Below, in pieces: positions 33,573 to 42,577 of a stretch of DNA of 64,000 nucleotides; position 1 is the stretch's first letter, and every line of letters starts with the position of its first letter. The DNA comes from UBA2283 sp041658955 (GTDB lineage Bacteria > Patescibacteriota > Microgenomatia > UBA12405). Made by a program: the position numbers and the translations under genes. Location of the stretch: NCBI GenBank assembly GCA_041658955.1, contig JBAZZE010000001.1, positions 1 through 64,000 of the forward strand. The letters run 5' to 3'. Below the pieces are notes generated by a model. The model was given only the letters and a program-made list of their open reading frames with translations, had not been told where the DNA came from and did no database searches.

Positions 33573-34828
33573 TGGCTCCGCTTCATCTCGTTTTGTCAGG
33601 TTCCGGTCAGCAAAAGAAGTCCACTAGACTTGTCTACACCGTCGCTCTTATGGCCTTTTTTTGGACAATTTTTGATTTAATAATTTCCTTTATCGCTCCC
33701 ATTCTTATTACTGAAAGAGGATTTTCAAATTCTCAAATGGGAATGATTATTGCTTTTTCTTCTATCTCCGGAGCCTTTTTTGATTTTATTTTGGCGCGAC
33801 TTCTGCGTTCGACCAATTATCTAAAAACATTTTTCCTAGTTCTAGTGATTTCCTTCATCTTACCTTTTGTTCTCTGGACTTCGCATCACATTTTTGTCTA
33901 TCTCTTGGCCATGGCCATATGGGGTTTGTACTACGATCTCTATACCTTCGCCTCGTATGATTTTGTTAGTCGAAACGCTCTAACCGAAGGTCAGCATGCC
34001 CGCGACTTTGGCATTATCGAACTATTCCGATCTCTTGGTGGGTTGGTAGCTCCAATTATTACCACCATACTCATTGTCGATAAAGTTTACTTCGGGCATA
34101 TGATGTGGCCCTTACTATTTTTAATTATCGCTTTTGGTTTTTATCTTTTACTCTTAAGTTTTTCTCCACTCCATCATTTTCATTCTTCTGATCATCGTCA
34201 CAAATCGGTCAGCATTCTCACTGAGGTTTTTCGCTGGAACGCTCTTGGTAAAAAGCTTCTGCCAGTTTTAGCATTTATGATTTCTATTTATATTTTTGAT
34301 GCTACCTTCTGGACCGTTGGCCCACTGTTCTCGGAAAGTTTCCCGGATTTTAAACATTTCAGCGGATTTCTGATGATCCTTTACAGTCTGCCATCAATGC
34401 TCACTGCTTGGAAAATAGAACCACTTACTCGCCGTTTTGGTAAGAAGAAAACTGCCTATATTACCTTTCTTCTAGCCAACATTCTATTAATTCCAATTGG
34501 ATTTCTAAGCTCTCCTATTTTGGTGCTATTTTTTGTTTTCCTATCTTCAGTTGCCACTTCAATTACCTGGCCCTCGATTGAAGCTGCTTTTGCCGATTAC
34601 ACTTCCGAAGCCGGCAAACTTCAAACAGAAGTTGAGGGGATTACCGATCTAACTAGTAATATTGGTTATATCATCGGTCCCATATTCGCTGGTTTCTTCT
34701 CCGAAAAAATTAGTATCAGCTGGTCATTTGGTGCTCTCGGTTTTATTAATGTCTTTATAATCATCCTTTTGCTTTTAGTCACCCCCAAACAAATAAAAAT
34801 CGCTTCACTGGCCAACAAGTTCACCTAA
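33572..34828 (+). CDS. MFS transporter
   Basis: 418 residues with twelve predicted helices and a central basic loop (about 205-225, HHFHSSDHRHKS). Helix 2-3 loop and LTRRFGKKKTAYITF (second-half signature) fit the major facilitator superfamily. Start ATG overlaps the preceding stop (TAATG). The substrate is unknown; efflux is possible. Confidence 0.85.
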   Translation: MAPLHLVLSGSGQQKKSTRLVYTVALMAFFWTIFDLIISFIAPILITERGFSNSQMGMIIAFSSISGAFFDFILARLLRSTNYLKTFFLVLVISFILPFVLWTSHHIFVYLLAMAIWGLYYDLYTFASYDFVSRNALTEGQHARDFGIIELFRSLGGLVAPIITTILIVDKVYFGHMMWPLLFLIIAFGFYLLLLSFSPLHHFHSSDHRHKSVSILTEVFRWNALGKKLLPVLAFMISIYIFDATFWTVGPLFSESFPDFKHFSGFLMILYSLPSMLTAWKIEPLTRRFGKKKTAYITFLLANILLIPIGFLSSPILVLFFVFLSSVATSITWPSIEAAFADYTSEAGKLQTEVEGITDLTSNIGYIIGPIFAGFFSEKISISWSFGALGFINVFIIILLLLVTPKQIKIASLANKFT

Positions 34829-34873
34829 ATCACGGCTTTCTTAGTCCCCAGTTCAAAGATGTTAAACTACCCT

Positions 34874-36658
34874 ATGGAGTCGCAGGTTCAGGAAATTAAA
34901 CAAAAGCTGGATATTGTCGAAGTTATTGGCAAATACATCACCGTCAAAAAACGGGGACGTCACTATTTGGCCAACTGTCCCTTTCATGGAGAAAAAACTC
35001 CATCATTTACCATTTCCCCAGAACTCCAGATTTTCAAATGTTTCGGTTGTGGCAAAGCCGGTGATGTTTTTTCTTTTGTCCAAGAATACGAGCATGTCGA
35101 TTTTCGTGAAGCTCTTGAGGATATGGCCAAGATTGCCGGAGTGGTTCTCAAAAAAGACCCTCATCTTACTCAAGTTGAAAAATTGCATCGCCGTCTGGTC
35201 GAACTAAATCAAGAAGCTGCTAAGTTTTATCACTACATTCTAACTACCCATCCTCTTGGTAAACCCGCTCTCGACTATTTGATCAATCGTCACATAACTC
35301 TTGAAACTATCAAACTTTTTCGACTCGGTTATTCACCTTCAAACCCTGAATTAGTCTCAAATTATCTTCTCAAAAAAGGTTTTACCAAACAAGAAATGCT
35401 AAGAAGTGGTACCTATGGCACTTCTCGTTATGGCAATAGTACTTACGACCGATTTTTAGGGAGAGTTATTTTCCCCCAATCAGATTTTCGAGACCGAATT
35501 CTTGGCTTTTCCGGTCGGATACTCCCATCTGATAAGTCCCAAAATCAGGCTAAATATATCAATTCGCCTGAAACCGATATTTATCACAAGAGCCAACTTT
35601 TGTTTGGATTAAATCTTGCTCGTGAAGAAATCAAAAAAAAGAAAACTGTCATTATTGTCGAAGGGGAATTTGACATGATTTCTCCTTATCAAGAGGGGAT
35701 AAAAAATATCGTGGCTATCAAAGGTACTGCTTTTACCATTGATCAACTCCAATTACTTCATCGTTACACTGAAACCCTAATCCTCGGGCTCGATGCTGAC
35801 CTAGCTGGTACCAATGCGGCCCTAAAAAGTATTGAGCTCGCTGACTCCATGGGATTTGATATCCATGTTATTGACCTACAATCTCGATTCAAAGACCCGG
35901 ACGAAGCCATTTCTGCCGACCCCCAGTTTTTTAAGACACAACTTTCTACTCCAGTTCCAATCTGGGACTTTATCATCAATTCAGCCCTAAAAGCTAATGA
36001 TTCAACCACGCCCAAAGGTAAACAAGACATTCTTCGTCAAGTCCTGCCGATGTTAGCCAAGATCAGTAACCTAGTTACTCGATCCGATTATTTGGCAAAG
36101 TTGGCCTCAACCATTGGTTCTGCTACCGAGGCTGTCGAAGCCGAAGCAAAAAAATACCTTGTTTCCGGTAAAATAGCTACTTCAGTTATCGCTTCGTCTA
36201 CAATTCCTGTTATCCCCAAAATGGATATTCTCGAAGAACATCTTCTTAGTTTGATTTTTTCCGCCAAAAAGCCCTACCTTCTGGCAGCCAAAATTTCCGA
36301 GAATTTCACTTTTATCACCCCACGTTATCAAAAAGTATTTAGTTTTCTCCTTAAACCCCGCAAGAATTTTGTGGCTGCTAAGTTTGCCTCCCGTCTTCCT
36401 CCGGAATTATCCTCGGTTTTTCAAGATATTTTTCTTCACTCCACTCAGTTTGAATTTGACTCCCACGCCCGCCTTTTAGAGATCAATAAAACTATTAATC
36501 AGATCCTCTCGATCACCTATAAAGACCAGCTGACCACCTTGAGTACAAAAATAGCTCAAGCCGAAAATATGGGTGAAGAAGAAATTGTCAAAAAACTCGA
36601 ACAGGATTATAATCATATACTCTCAGAATTATCATCCATTCAATCGACAAAAAGGTAG
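34874..36658 (+). CDS. dnaG: DNA primase
   Basis: Synthesises RNA primers for replication. 594 residues from ATG 34874, chosen over the ATG 15 bases upstream because TAAACT ends 5 bases before it and family N-termini begin near this point. CHC2 zinc ribbon NCPFHGEKTPSF...FKCFGCGKAGD (about 34-62); RNA polymerase core YRNP-like FLGRVIFPQ; TOPRIM VIIVEGEFDMI (about 258-268) and LGLDADLAGT. The C-terminal helicase-binding region is divergent. It is followed by rpoD in the conserved dnaG-rpoD arrangement. Confidence 0.95.
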   Translation: MESQVQEIKQKLDIVEVIGKYITVKKRGRHYLANCPFHGEKTPSFTISPELQIFKCFGCGKAGDVFSFVQEYEHVDFREALEDMAKIAGVVLKKDPHLTQVEKLHRRLVELNQEAAKFYHYILTTHPLGKPALDYLINRHITLETIKLFRLGYSPSNPELVSNYLLKKGFTKQEMLRSGTYGTSRYGNSTYDRFLGRVIFPQSDFRDRILGFSGRILPSDKSQNQAKYINSPETDIYHKSQLLFGLNLAREEIKKKKTVIIVEGEFDMISPYQEGIKNIVAIKGTAFTIDQLQLLHRYTETLILGLDADLAGTNAALKSIELADSMGFDIHVIDLQSRFKDPDEAISADPQFFKTQLSTPVPIWDFIINSALKANDSTTPKGKQDILRQVLPMLAKISNLVTRSDYLAKLASTIGSATEAVEAEAKKYLVSGKIATSVIASSTIPVIPKMDILEEHLLSLIFSAKKPYLLAAKISENFTFITPRYQKVFSFLLKPRKNFVAAKFASRLPPELSSVFQDIFLHSTQFEFDSHARLLEINKTINQILSITYKDQLTTLSTKIAQAENMGEEEIVKKLEQDYNHILSELSSIQSTKR

Positions 36659-36692
36659 ATTTATCCCGTTCTTTCGTATACAATATAACCCA

Positions 36693-37778
36693 ATGCCAAC
36701 TCCTCTAAACTTCCCTAAAATAAAACAGTCGTTAGTTGCCACCGCTAAAAAACTCCACTACCTTACCCAAGATGAAATACTGGCAGTCGTTGCCGAGCCA
36801 GAAAAATACGTCGATGAGATTGATAATCTGTTCGACTATTTATTCGACAAAGGTATAGATGTCTTCGATAAAGTCGAGTCCCAAGCCCTAGTCGATGTCA
36901 AAAAAGAGAAAGCCAACAATGCCGAATTATTGGCCATGCTCACTCAGAAAAACACCGTCGATTCTGTCCGCATGTATCTTAAAGAGATCGGAAAGATTGA
37001 TCTTTTAACCTTTGCCCAGGAAGTCGAATATGCCAAGGCCATCGAAAAAGGTTCTGATGAAGCCCGTGCCAATCTTATTAATGCTAACCTTCGTTTGGTC
37101 GTTTCCATTGCTAAAAAATATATTGGTCGTGGTCTCTCATTTTTAGATCTTGTCCAAGAGGGGAATCAGGGACTTATGCGTGCTGTCGAAAAATTCGATT
37201 GGAAGCGCGGTTTCAAATTCAGTACCTATGCTACATGGTGGATTCGCCAAGCCATTACCCGTGCTATCGCCGATCAAGCCAAGACCATTCGTATTCCTGT
37301 CCACATGGTCGAGACCATCAATAAGGTTTACAAAGCTACTCGCGCCCTGACCCAACGTCTCGGCCATGAGCCATCCATCGAACAAATTGCCGATGAAGTC
37401 GGTATCACCATCGAAAAAGTCGAAGAAATTTATCGTATCTCTCAAGACACCACCTCACTGGCTACTCCAGTCGGTGACGATGAGGACTCATTTCTCGGTG
37501 ATTTTATTGAAGACACCACTCAGCTCTCTCCTTATGAAGAGACTAGTATGGAGCTACTTCGCGAATCCATTGAAGAAGTTCTTGAAAGCCTCGACGAGCG
37601 CGAATCCAAAGTACTTTCCCTTCGTTTTGGTCTAATGGGTGAGACTCCTAAAACACTCGAAGAAGTCGGTAAGATTTTTAATGTCACTCGTGAGCGCATT
37701 CGTCAAATCGAAGCTAAAGCATTGAGAAAACTCCGACACCCATCCCGTAGAAAGAAACTCCAAGACTACTTAGAATAA
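36693..37778 (+). CDS. rpoD: RNA polymerase primary sigma factor
   Basis: 361 residues from ATG 36693 (MPTPLNFPKI); a longer frame starts inside dnaG and is rejected. Regions 1.2 (DSVRMYLKEIG), 2 (RLVVSIAKKYIGRGLSFLDL, then ATWWIRQAITRAI), 3 and 4 (DERESKVLSLRFGLMG, TLEEVGKIFNVTRERIRQIE) are complete. Region 2.4 and 4.2 are those of a sigma-70 housekeeping factor, so it should recognise the TATAAT boxes listed throughout. Region 1.1 is short. Confidence 0.96.
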   Translation: MPTPLNFPKIKQSLVATAKKLHYLTQDEILAVVAEPEKYVDEIDNLFDYLFDKGIDVFDKVESQALVDVKKEKANNAELLAMLTQKNTVDSVRMYLKEIGKIDLLTFAQEVEYAKAIEKGSDEARANLINANLRLVVSIAKKYIGRGLSFLDLVQEGNQGLMRAVEKFDWKRGFKFSTYATWWIRQAITRAIADQAKTIRIPVHMVETINKVYKATRALTQRLGHEPSIEQIADEVGITIEKVEEIYRISQDTTSLATPVGDDEDSFLGDFIEDTTQLSPYEETSMELLRESIEEVLESLDERESKVLSLRFGLMGETPKTLEEVGKIFNVTRERIRQIEAKALRKLRHPSRRKKLQDYLE

Positions 37779-37830
37779 GCGACTGTCAATTTCTATCTTT
37801 TCAGACTTGTTTTAGTGTTAACATATCCCT

Positions 37831-38226
37831 ATGAGACAAGCTGTCACCGCCGTCATTCGCCAAGGCGATAAAATTTTACTTCATCAACGTAGTTTGGAGA
37901 GTCGTGGTCAGCCAGGTAAGTGGGAAAATGCCGGAGGTGAAATCGATGAAGGTGAGACTCCCGAAGTTGCTATTGTCCGTGAAATCAAGGAAGAACTTGG
38001 TGTCGACTTTACTATCGATAAACGAATTTACGAAGATGTTTTTAAAAGTGGTGAAGACGATTGGAAGGTAATAATTTTTGGTGGCTCCATTGTTGGCACT
38101 CCAGAAGTTATGATCCCCGCTGAAACCATGGCTGTCAAATGGTTTGATCTTTCCGAATTAAAAGATGCTGATTTGGCCACCTATACTCGTGCCGATTTTG
38201 TAAAGTTTGGTTGGATAAAAGACTAG
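37831..38226 (+). CDS. Nudix hydrolase (MutT-like)
   Basis: 131 residues with a full Nudix box: GGEIDEGETPEVAIVREIKE-ELG (about 36-58). ILLHQRSLESRGQPGKWE precedes it. The size fits MutT/NUDT1-type enzymes that hydrolyse nucleoside diphosphate derivatives, perhaps sanitising oxidised nucleotides. TAACAT ends 6 bases before ATG. Confidence 0.85.
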   Translation: MRQAVTAVIRQGDKILLHQRSLESRGQPGKWENAGGEIDEGETPEVAIVREIKEELGVDFTIDKRIYEDVFKSGEDDWKVIIFGGSIVGTPEVMIPAETMAVKWFDLSELKDADLATYTRADFVKFGWIKD

Positions 38227-38245
38227 TCCTAAGCTACACTCTATT

Positions 38246-39472
38246 GTGTCCAAAAAAATATTTTTCTTTGGTCTTTTTCTTATTTCAGCAATTTATTTAA
38301 TTCTTCGTCTTTGGGATCTATCCATTAAACTCGATTTTCGTGCTGATCAAGCCATTCATCTAAGTGAGGCCAAAAATATGGTCGAGTCACGAACCATCCG
38401 ACTTATTGGTCCCATGGTTACTTCACAATCTTTTGATGGACGCAATTTTTTTATCGGTGCCAACTATTATTATGTATTAGCTCTCGCTGGTATACTCACG
38501 AATTGGGACCCGCTTTTAGTTACCGTATTTTTTATATTTATAGAACTTATATTTTATGTTGTTTTTGCATATTTTCTAAAGCAAAAATTCGGTACTTTTC
38601 TTTCTTTAATCTCTTTTTTCACTATCGCCGTTTCACCTTACTTTGTCGCCCATAGTCGCTTCTTTTGGAACCCTCATCTACTTATACCACTGTCAATTAT
38701 TGCCCTAATTAGCTTAGAAAAATATATTGATACTCGTAAATATAATTTTTTGGCGATGTCTGCATTTGCTTGGGGGTTCGCTTTCTCCGCTCATTACTCA
38801 GCTATTTTTTGGTTGCCAATTTTTATATTTTATTTAACTAAAAGTCGTCAACATTTTAATATAAAGTCACTATTGATAATTGGCATTTCTTTTGTTGTTG
38901 GAGATCTTCCATTTTTTATCTTTGAACTTCGCCACAATTTTTACAATCTCAAAACATTTTTCTTGGTCTATTTTCATCCCTCAGCCTCAACCGGTTTTAC
39001 CTCACATTATCTAATCTTTCCCTTAATTATTTTTCTAATATATTTTTTACTCTCATTGTTCAAAAAATATAAATCAATCTTTGTAGGATTATTATTCTTG
39101 ATCACCATTATTCAATTTTATATTTACCCACGTTACCCTTCTTTGGGTACTGTTCCTGGTTGGGACTATCCTACACAATTAAAAATTACCGAATCAATTA
39201 GTCAAAACTGCCCACCAAACTTTAATGTCGCCGCTACCATGCAAGGGGATACTCGTTTTTATGATCTACGTTTTTTAGTAGAGAAAAATAATTGTCATCC
39301 CAACAGCGTCGAAAGTTATCCTACTTCCAAAACTTTATTTTTAGTTTCTTCTCACAATCGACTACCGGTTGATGAAACTGTATGGGAAGTCACTTCTATA
39401 AAACCTTTCACTGTCACCTCAACCACTCGTATAAATGATCTACTCGACCTTCACCGTATCGACCGGCTTTAA
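38246..39472 (+). CDS. GT-C type integral membrane glycosyltransferase-like protein
   Basis: 408 residues with about nine hydrophobic helices. The first extracytoplasmic loop has FRADQAIHLSEAKNMV, an acidic DxxxH-like motif where PMT/ArnT enzymes of the GT-C fold carry their catalytic Asp. A short C-terminal soluble part follows. It probably transfers a sugar from a polyprenyl phosphate to a surface molecule. Start is GTG at 38246, with TACACT 5 bases upstream. It overlaps the convergent phosphatase by 33 bases. Confidence 0.65.
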   Translation: MSKKIFFFGLFLISAIYLILRLWDLSIKLDFRADQAIHLSEAKNMVESRTIRLIGPMVTSQSFDGRNFFIGANYYYVLALAGILTNWDPLLVTVFFIFIELIFYVVFAYFLKQKFGTFLSLISFFTIAVSPYFVAHSRFFWNPHLLIPLSIIALISLEKYIDTRKYNFLAMSAFAWGFAFSAHYSAIFWLPIFIFYLTKSRQHFNIKSLLIIGISFVVGDLPFFIFELRHNFYNLKTFFLVYFHPSASTGFTSHYLIFPLIIFLIYFLLSLFKKYKSIFVGLLFLITIIQFYIYPRYPSLGTVPGWDYPTQLKITESISQNCPPNFNVAATMQGDTRFYDLRFLVEKNNCHPNSVESYPTSKTLFLVSSHNRLPVDETVWEVTSIKPFTVTSTTRINDLLDLHRIDRL

Positions 39473-39907
39473 CTCCACCTCCACCATCTGTCCATTTTCC
39501 AATCTTCTTTTATTATCAGTTTGTAAATAAGAAATCATTTCAATAGTAGTTAAGTGGCTAATAATCAGGATAGTATCATCTGGTTTGTGATCAAATCGTA
39601 GGTCATCTAAAAATAGTTCAACTCGATCTTTTAGGTCCTCATAATTTTCAGATTTTTTCTTGTGGTTAACTAAGCTAGTCAAGTGGATTGGCATATCATC
39701 ATCACGAACTCTCAAAATTTCATCCAATGTTTGAACACATCTTGGTTTTGGTGAGCAATAAATAGCATCAAATTTTTGATCCTTCAAATTCTCTGCCAGC
39801 TTTATAGCCTGGACAACTCCCACAGCAGTTAAGTTGTTTTCATCTCCAGCAACTTTATAACCCCGGTTATGAGCGGATTCTCCATGTCGGATTAGGATTA
39901 ATTTCAT
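39440..39907 (-). CDS. Histidine phosphatase superfamily protein
   Basis: 155 residues; LILIRHGESAHN (catalytic His at about 8) near the N-terminus, YCSPKPRCVQT (second Arg), and LIISHLTTIEM (second catalytic His). This fits the phosphoglycerate-mutase/SixA clan; the small size resembles SixA-like phosphohistidine phosphatases. TAAAAT ends 5 bases before the ATG. Confidence 0.85.
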   Translation of the reverse strand: MKLILIRHGESAHNRGYKVAGDENNLTAVGVVQAIKLAENLKDQKFDAIYCSPKPRCVQTLDEILRVRDDDMPIHLTSLVNHKKKSENYEDLKDRVELFLDDLRFDHKPDDTILIISHLTTIEMISYLQTDNKRRLENGQMVEVELKPVDTVKVE

Positions 39908-39922
39908 CGCCTATTTTACCAT

Positions 39923-40528
39923 TTAAATTTCTACACCTAACTTCTTAAGTTCTCCCATAAACTGGTCAAAATTTTCATAGACAAAAGTGTTTATCCCTAG
40001 TCCGTTTGCAGCTACCAATTTCTTTTCATCGTCGTCTGAAAATACGATTTCTTCTGGAAGCACCCCTGATTGATTAATTAGTTCTTGGTATATCATCGGC
40101 GAAGCTTTAGTGGCTCCGACTTCATAGGAGATGATCTTTACATCAAAATCATCCAAAAAACCAAATTTATCTTGCATACCCTTGATTCTCGCTGGGAAAT
40201 TATCAGTACAGATCATGGTTTTAAAACCTTTTTCTCTGAGCTCTCTGACAACCTTTACAACTTTATCATCAGTGCTACAGCCGTCAACGTAAATTTTCAT
40301 AAACTCATCTGCTGTCATGTTTAGTCCCCACTTCTGCGCAGCCCAGTTCCAATATTCTGAATCACCCCACTTTCCGGTTTTATAAAACTCTTTCATTTCA
40401 GGAGAATCCAAAAAGACATACTTTGCCTGTTCTTCAGATATGCCCATTTCCACAATTTTCTTAATAAAATTAGCTTTACCGCTTACAAAATAAACACCTT
40501 CAAGGTCAAAAGTAATTGCTTTTATCAT
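39923..40528 (-). CDS. HAD-like hydrolase
   Basis: 201 residues from ATG 40528 (MIKAITFDLEGVYF); TAGAAT ends 5 bases upstream, favouring this over an ATG 21 bases earlier. Motif I is TFDLEGVY: the second Asp of the usual DxD is Glu, unusual. Motif II MICTDNFP, motif III KASPMIYQ, motif IV VFSDDDEKKLVAA. It is similar to the epoxide-hydrolase/YihX-like HAD group. Confidence 0.75.
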   Translation of the reverse strand: MIKAITFDLEGVYFVSGKANFIKKIVEMGISEEQAKYVFLDSPEMKEFYKTGKWGDSEYWNWAAQKWGLNMTADEFMKIYVDGCSTDDKVVKVVRELREKGFKTMICTDNFPARIKGMQDKFGFLDDFDVKIISYEVGATKASPMIYQELINQSGVLPEEIVFSDDDEKKLVAANGLGINTFVYENFDQFMGELKKLGVEI

Positions 40529-40552
40529 AGCTGATTCTAACATTATCAACTG

Positions 40553-41011
40553 TTACCCTTGTTCACTTATCATTTGCAAAGCACGTTGGATGTAGTTTTG
40601 TTGTCCAAAAGCCAGGTCCATATTTGCTGCCACTTCATTTTTCACCCAATGCCTATCCACGCTATGTCCGTGATCCATATCCAGAGCCTGCTGCGGATCT
40701 TCAACCAGCCCTATATACACTCCAATATTATTTTCAGTATCCACAAATCCTCGCCACAATTGAGCATCTATATGTCCAACACTGTGAGCTACTTCTCTAA
40801 TTGCCGCTCGATCAGGTTTGTCAGGCATAGTGCTTAGAGGTCCTCTACCACTAATCATCGAGATTTCACGAACACCATGTTCATTAGGATTCTTTTTCTT
40901 CTTTAAAAATACTTCGCCTTGTCGGTTAAATAGAACTACTACAATCGCTGAAAGTGGGCCTTTTTCAAAATCTGATTGTGTGGGTGTTTCCGCGTGTCGA
41001 AATTCGATCAT
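40553..41011 (-). CDS. Degenerate Nudix-like protein
   Basis: 152 residues. The strand-loop VVVLFNRQGEVFLKKKKNP and the helix AAIREVAHSVG (about 69-79) correspond to the Nudix fold, but the catalytic REUXEE is reduced to REVAHS. It may bind a nucleotide without hydrolysing it. TAGACT ends 6 bases before ATG. Confidence 0.5.
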   Translation of the reverse strand: MIEFRHAETPTQSDFEKGPLSAIVVVLFNRQGEVFLKKKKNPNEHGVREISMISGRGPLSTMPDKPDRAAIREVAHSVGHIDAQLWRGFVDTENNIGVYIGLVEDPQQALDMDHGHSVDRHWVKNEVAANMDLAFGQQNYIQRALQMISEQG

Positions 41012-41032
41012 TGTCCAAGTCTAGCATCTATA

Positions 41033-41299
41033 TTAGTGAATTTTTCGATCCCGTAAGACTATACCTGCTTCCATTTTGTTTCTTGCCTGGTCATAGGTTT
41101 CAAATTGATGGCTACTGCTATGTCGTAGTTCAATATGCATATTTATAGTGTTTACCAATACTATCTCATCAATTCTCGAATCTGCTCCATATTCTGCGGC
41201 TACCTCACGACATTCCGAACAGACTATTACTCTCTTTGTTGTACCTTCAATCTCTCTTATCTCTATCGTGGCACTAATTTTTGTACTATCTTCAGCCAT
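41033..41299 (-). CDS. Small hypothetical protein (88 aa) with CxxC
   Basis: Not recognised. VIVCSECREVA (about 24-34) and a later HIELRHSSSH suggest a zinc site. A near-perfect leaderless promoter (TATAAT, 5 bases before ATG) supports expression. Confidence 0.5.
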   Translation of the reverse strand: MAEDSTKISATIEIREIEGTTKRVIVCSECREVAAEYGADSRIDEIVLVNTINMHIELRHSSSHQFETYDQARNKMEAGIVLRDRKIH

Positions 41300-41401
41300 C
41301 GGGTATTATAGCCTGTATTTAGGCAACTATAAATATAAGCATAAATAATTAACTATACAGCTAAGCCTTGAAAACTGTGGTTCGTTATTCTAACATTAGT
41401 C

Positions 41402-42088
41402 ATGGGTTACGCTGGAAAAATAGCCGAAAGAGAACTGGCAATTTCACTAAGAAAAAAAGGATATTCTTATAACCAAATTCAAAAATCTACTGGGTTGTCA
41501 AAAGATACTATATCTAGAACTTGTAGACAGGTTATTTTGACTAAAGATCAAATAAAAAATCTTGAAACACGAAGAACTGCAGGTCAGATGTTGGCTTCAA
41601 TTAAAGGTGCAAAGTCAAATCAGCTTAAGAAAGAGATCATACAAAAACAGTTATTAGAAGAAGGGGTCCGGCAGGTAGGTGAGTTAACTCGAAGGGATAA
41701 GTTCATATTTGGCATTTCACTTTATCTTGGTGAAGGCTCGAAAACAGGAAGCGCAGTTGAGTTTACTAATGCAGACCCCATAGCTGTTAAGTTCATGCTC
41801 AATTGGTTCGTTGAATTCTGTGAAATACCTCAGGAAAGTATCAAGGCCAGTCTTTGGATTCATGACAACCTGAGCGAACCTGAAGCCAAAAAATATTGGT
41901 CAAATTTATTGGGCATCGAAATATCACAATTCGATAAGTCCTATATTGCAAAAAACAGGGTAGATAGTCGAAAAATACGCAAAAATATTCACAAATATGG
42001 AATAATAAAGATTCGATACTATAGTGTAGCCAAATTACGCCTTATATTAGGTTGGATAAAGGGTGTACTTTCTAGTTACTCAGGATGA
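41402..42088 (+). CDS. HTH plus LAGLIDADG-like endonuclease family protein
   Basis: 228 residues. An N-terminal helix-turn-helix (about 14-40, SYNQIQKSTGLSKDTISRTC) is followed by a LAGLIDADG-type core beginning at FGISLYLGEGSK (about 104-115), where LYLGEG corresponds to the catalytic acidic motif. FTNADPIAVKFMLNWF continues the fold. One motif suggests a homodimeric enzyme or DNA-binding regulator. It ends 39 bases before the tRNA-Asn gene split by a group I intron, so it may be the homing enzyme for that intron acting from outside. TAACAT ends 5 bases before ATG. Confidence 0.62.
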   Translation: MGYAGKIAERELAISLRKKGYSYNQIQKSTGLSKDTISRTCRQVILTKDQIKNLETRRTAGQMLASIKGAKSNQLKKEIIQKQLLEEGVRQVGELTRRDKFIFGISLYLGEGSKTGSAVEFTNADPIAVKFMLNWFVEFCEIPQESIKASLWIHDNLSEPEAKKYWSNLLGIEISQFDKSYIAKNRVDSRKIRKNIHKYGIIKIRYYSVAKLRLILGWIKGVLSSYSG

Positions 42089-42127
42089 TATAATCATCAA
42101 GTCTTTCGCACATTCAACAATTTATCT

Positions 42128-42412
42128 TCCCCCTTAGCTCAGTGGTAGAGCGCTCGCCTGTTCCTATAGAGCAGCTTTCACGAGTAATCGTGATCGAAAA
42201 TCGGGAGAATTGCGTGAAACCTAACCTGTCGCAAGACAATATGGCAACCCGCAGCCGAGCTCCAACTTTGGTTGGAGAAGGTTCAGAGACTAGGTGAGTA
42301 CACCTTTAAGCACCCGAGTCCCATTTATGGGATATGATATAGTCCAAGCCTGTTAGAAATACAGGATTTACTTGTAAGCGATTGGTCCGAAGTTCGAATC
42401 TTCGAGGGGGAG
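42128..42412 (+). tRNA. tRNA-Asn (anticodon GTT) interrupted by a group I intron
   Basis: Exons 42128-42161 and 42375-42412. Joined: acceptor TCCCCCT / AGGGGGA, D-stem GCTC/GAGC, anticodon stem CTCGC/GCGAT (C27-U43 unpaired), loop CTGTTAA with anticodon GTT, T-stem CGAAG/CTTCG, discriminator G. The loop and discriminator equal those of known bacterial tRNA-Asn. The intron interrupts the anticodon between positions 35 and 36. CCA is not encoded (GCA follows). Splicing is needed for a working tRNA. Confidence 0.9.
42162..42374 (+). ncRNA. Group I self-splicing intron (213 nt) in tRNA-Asn
   Basis: P1: CTGTTC (42158-42163) pairs with GAGCAG (42169-42174), placing the conserved U-G wobble (U42161-G42171) at the 5' splice site. 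P6-like hairpin TCCAAC/GTTGGA 42261-42276. P7: GACTA (42288-42292, in GTTCAGAGACTA) pairs with TAGTC (42340-42344, in GATATAGTCC). P8 CCCAT/ATGGG 42320-42331. P9 CCTGT/ACAGG 42349-42365. The last base is the terminal G (42374). It encodes no protein. Confidence 0.9.
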
Positions 42413-42527
42413 CATATTAAAAAAGTCCGTCAAAAAATGACGGATTTTTTAATATCTTCTTCCAAAAGTTCCAATTCACTTTAGTGAGGGGAGTTTATCC
42501 ACCGTGGCGGAAATCCTCGAGGGGTGC
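42411..42527 (+). repeat. tRNA-associated repeat, copy 1 (with terminator hairpin)
   Basis: Starts with the tRNA end AGCATATT, then the bulged 18-bp hairpin with arms ATATTAAAAAAGTCCGTCA and TGACGGATTTTTTAATAT (ends tRNA-Asn transcription), a conserved block CTTCTTCCAAAAGTTCCAA...GGGGAGTTTATCC, and finally AAATCCTCGAGGGGTGC, which resembles the tRNA 3' end. Copies 2 and 3 lie at 47612 and 49485. Confidence 0.88.
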
Positions 42528-42577
42528 TTAACAGAAAGATATGGTGCTAGAGTAAAAAACTAAGAACTAAAAAGAGG

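Noticed and set aside
40954..41348. Plus-strand ORFs opposite 41033-41299 and the Nudix-like gene
   Set aside because: Shadows; the minus-strand genes have clear leaderless promoters and better amino acid composition.
42128..42412. Reading the split tRNA as tRNA-Thr (anticodon TGT)
   Set aside because: A different junction gives loop CTTGTAA, but it would break the P1 U-G rule and the terminal-G rule, and the discriminator G and loop CTGTTAA fit tRNA-Asn.
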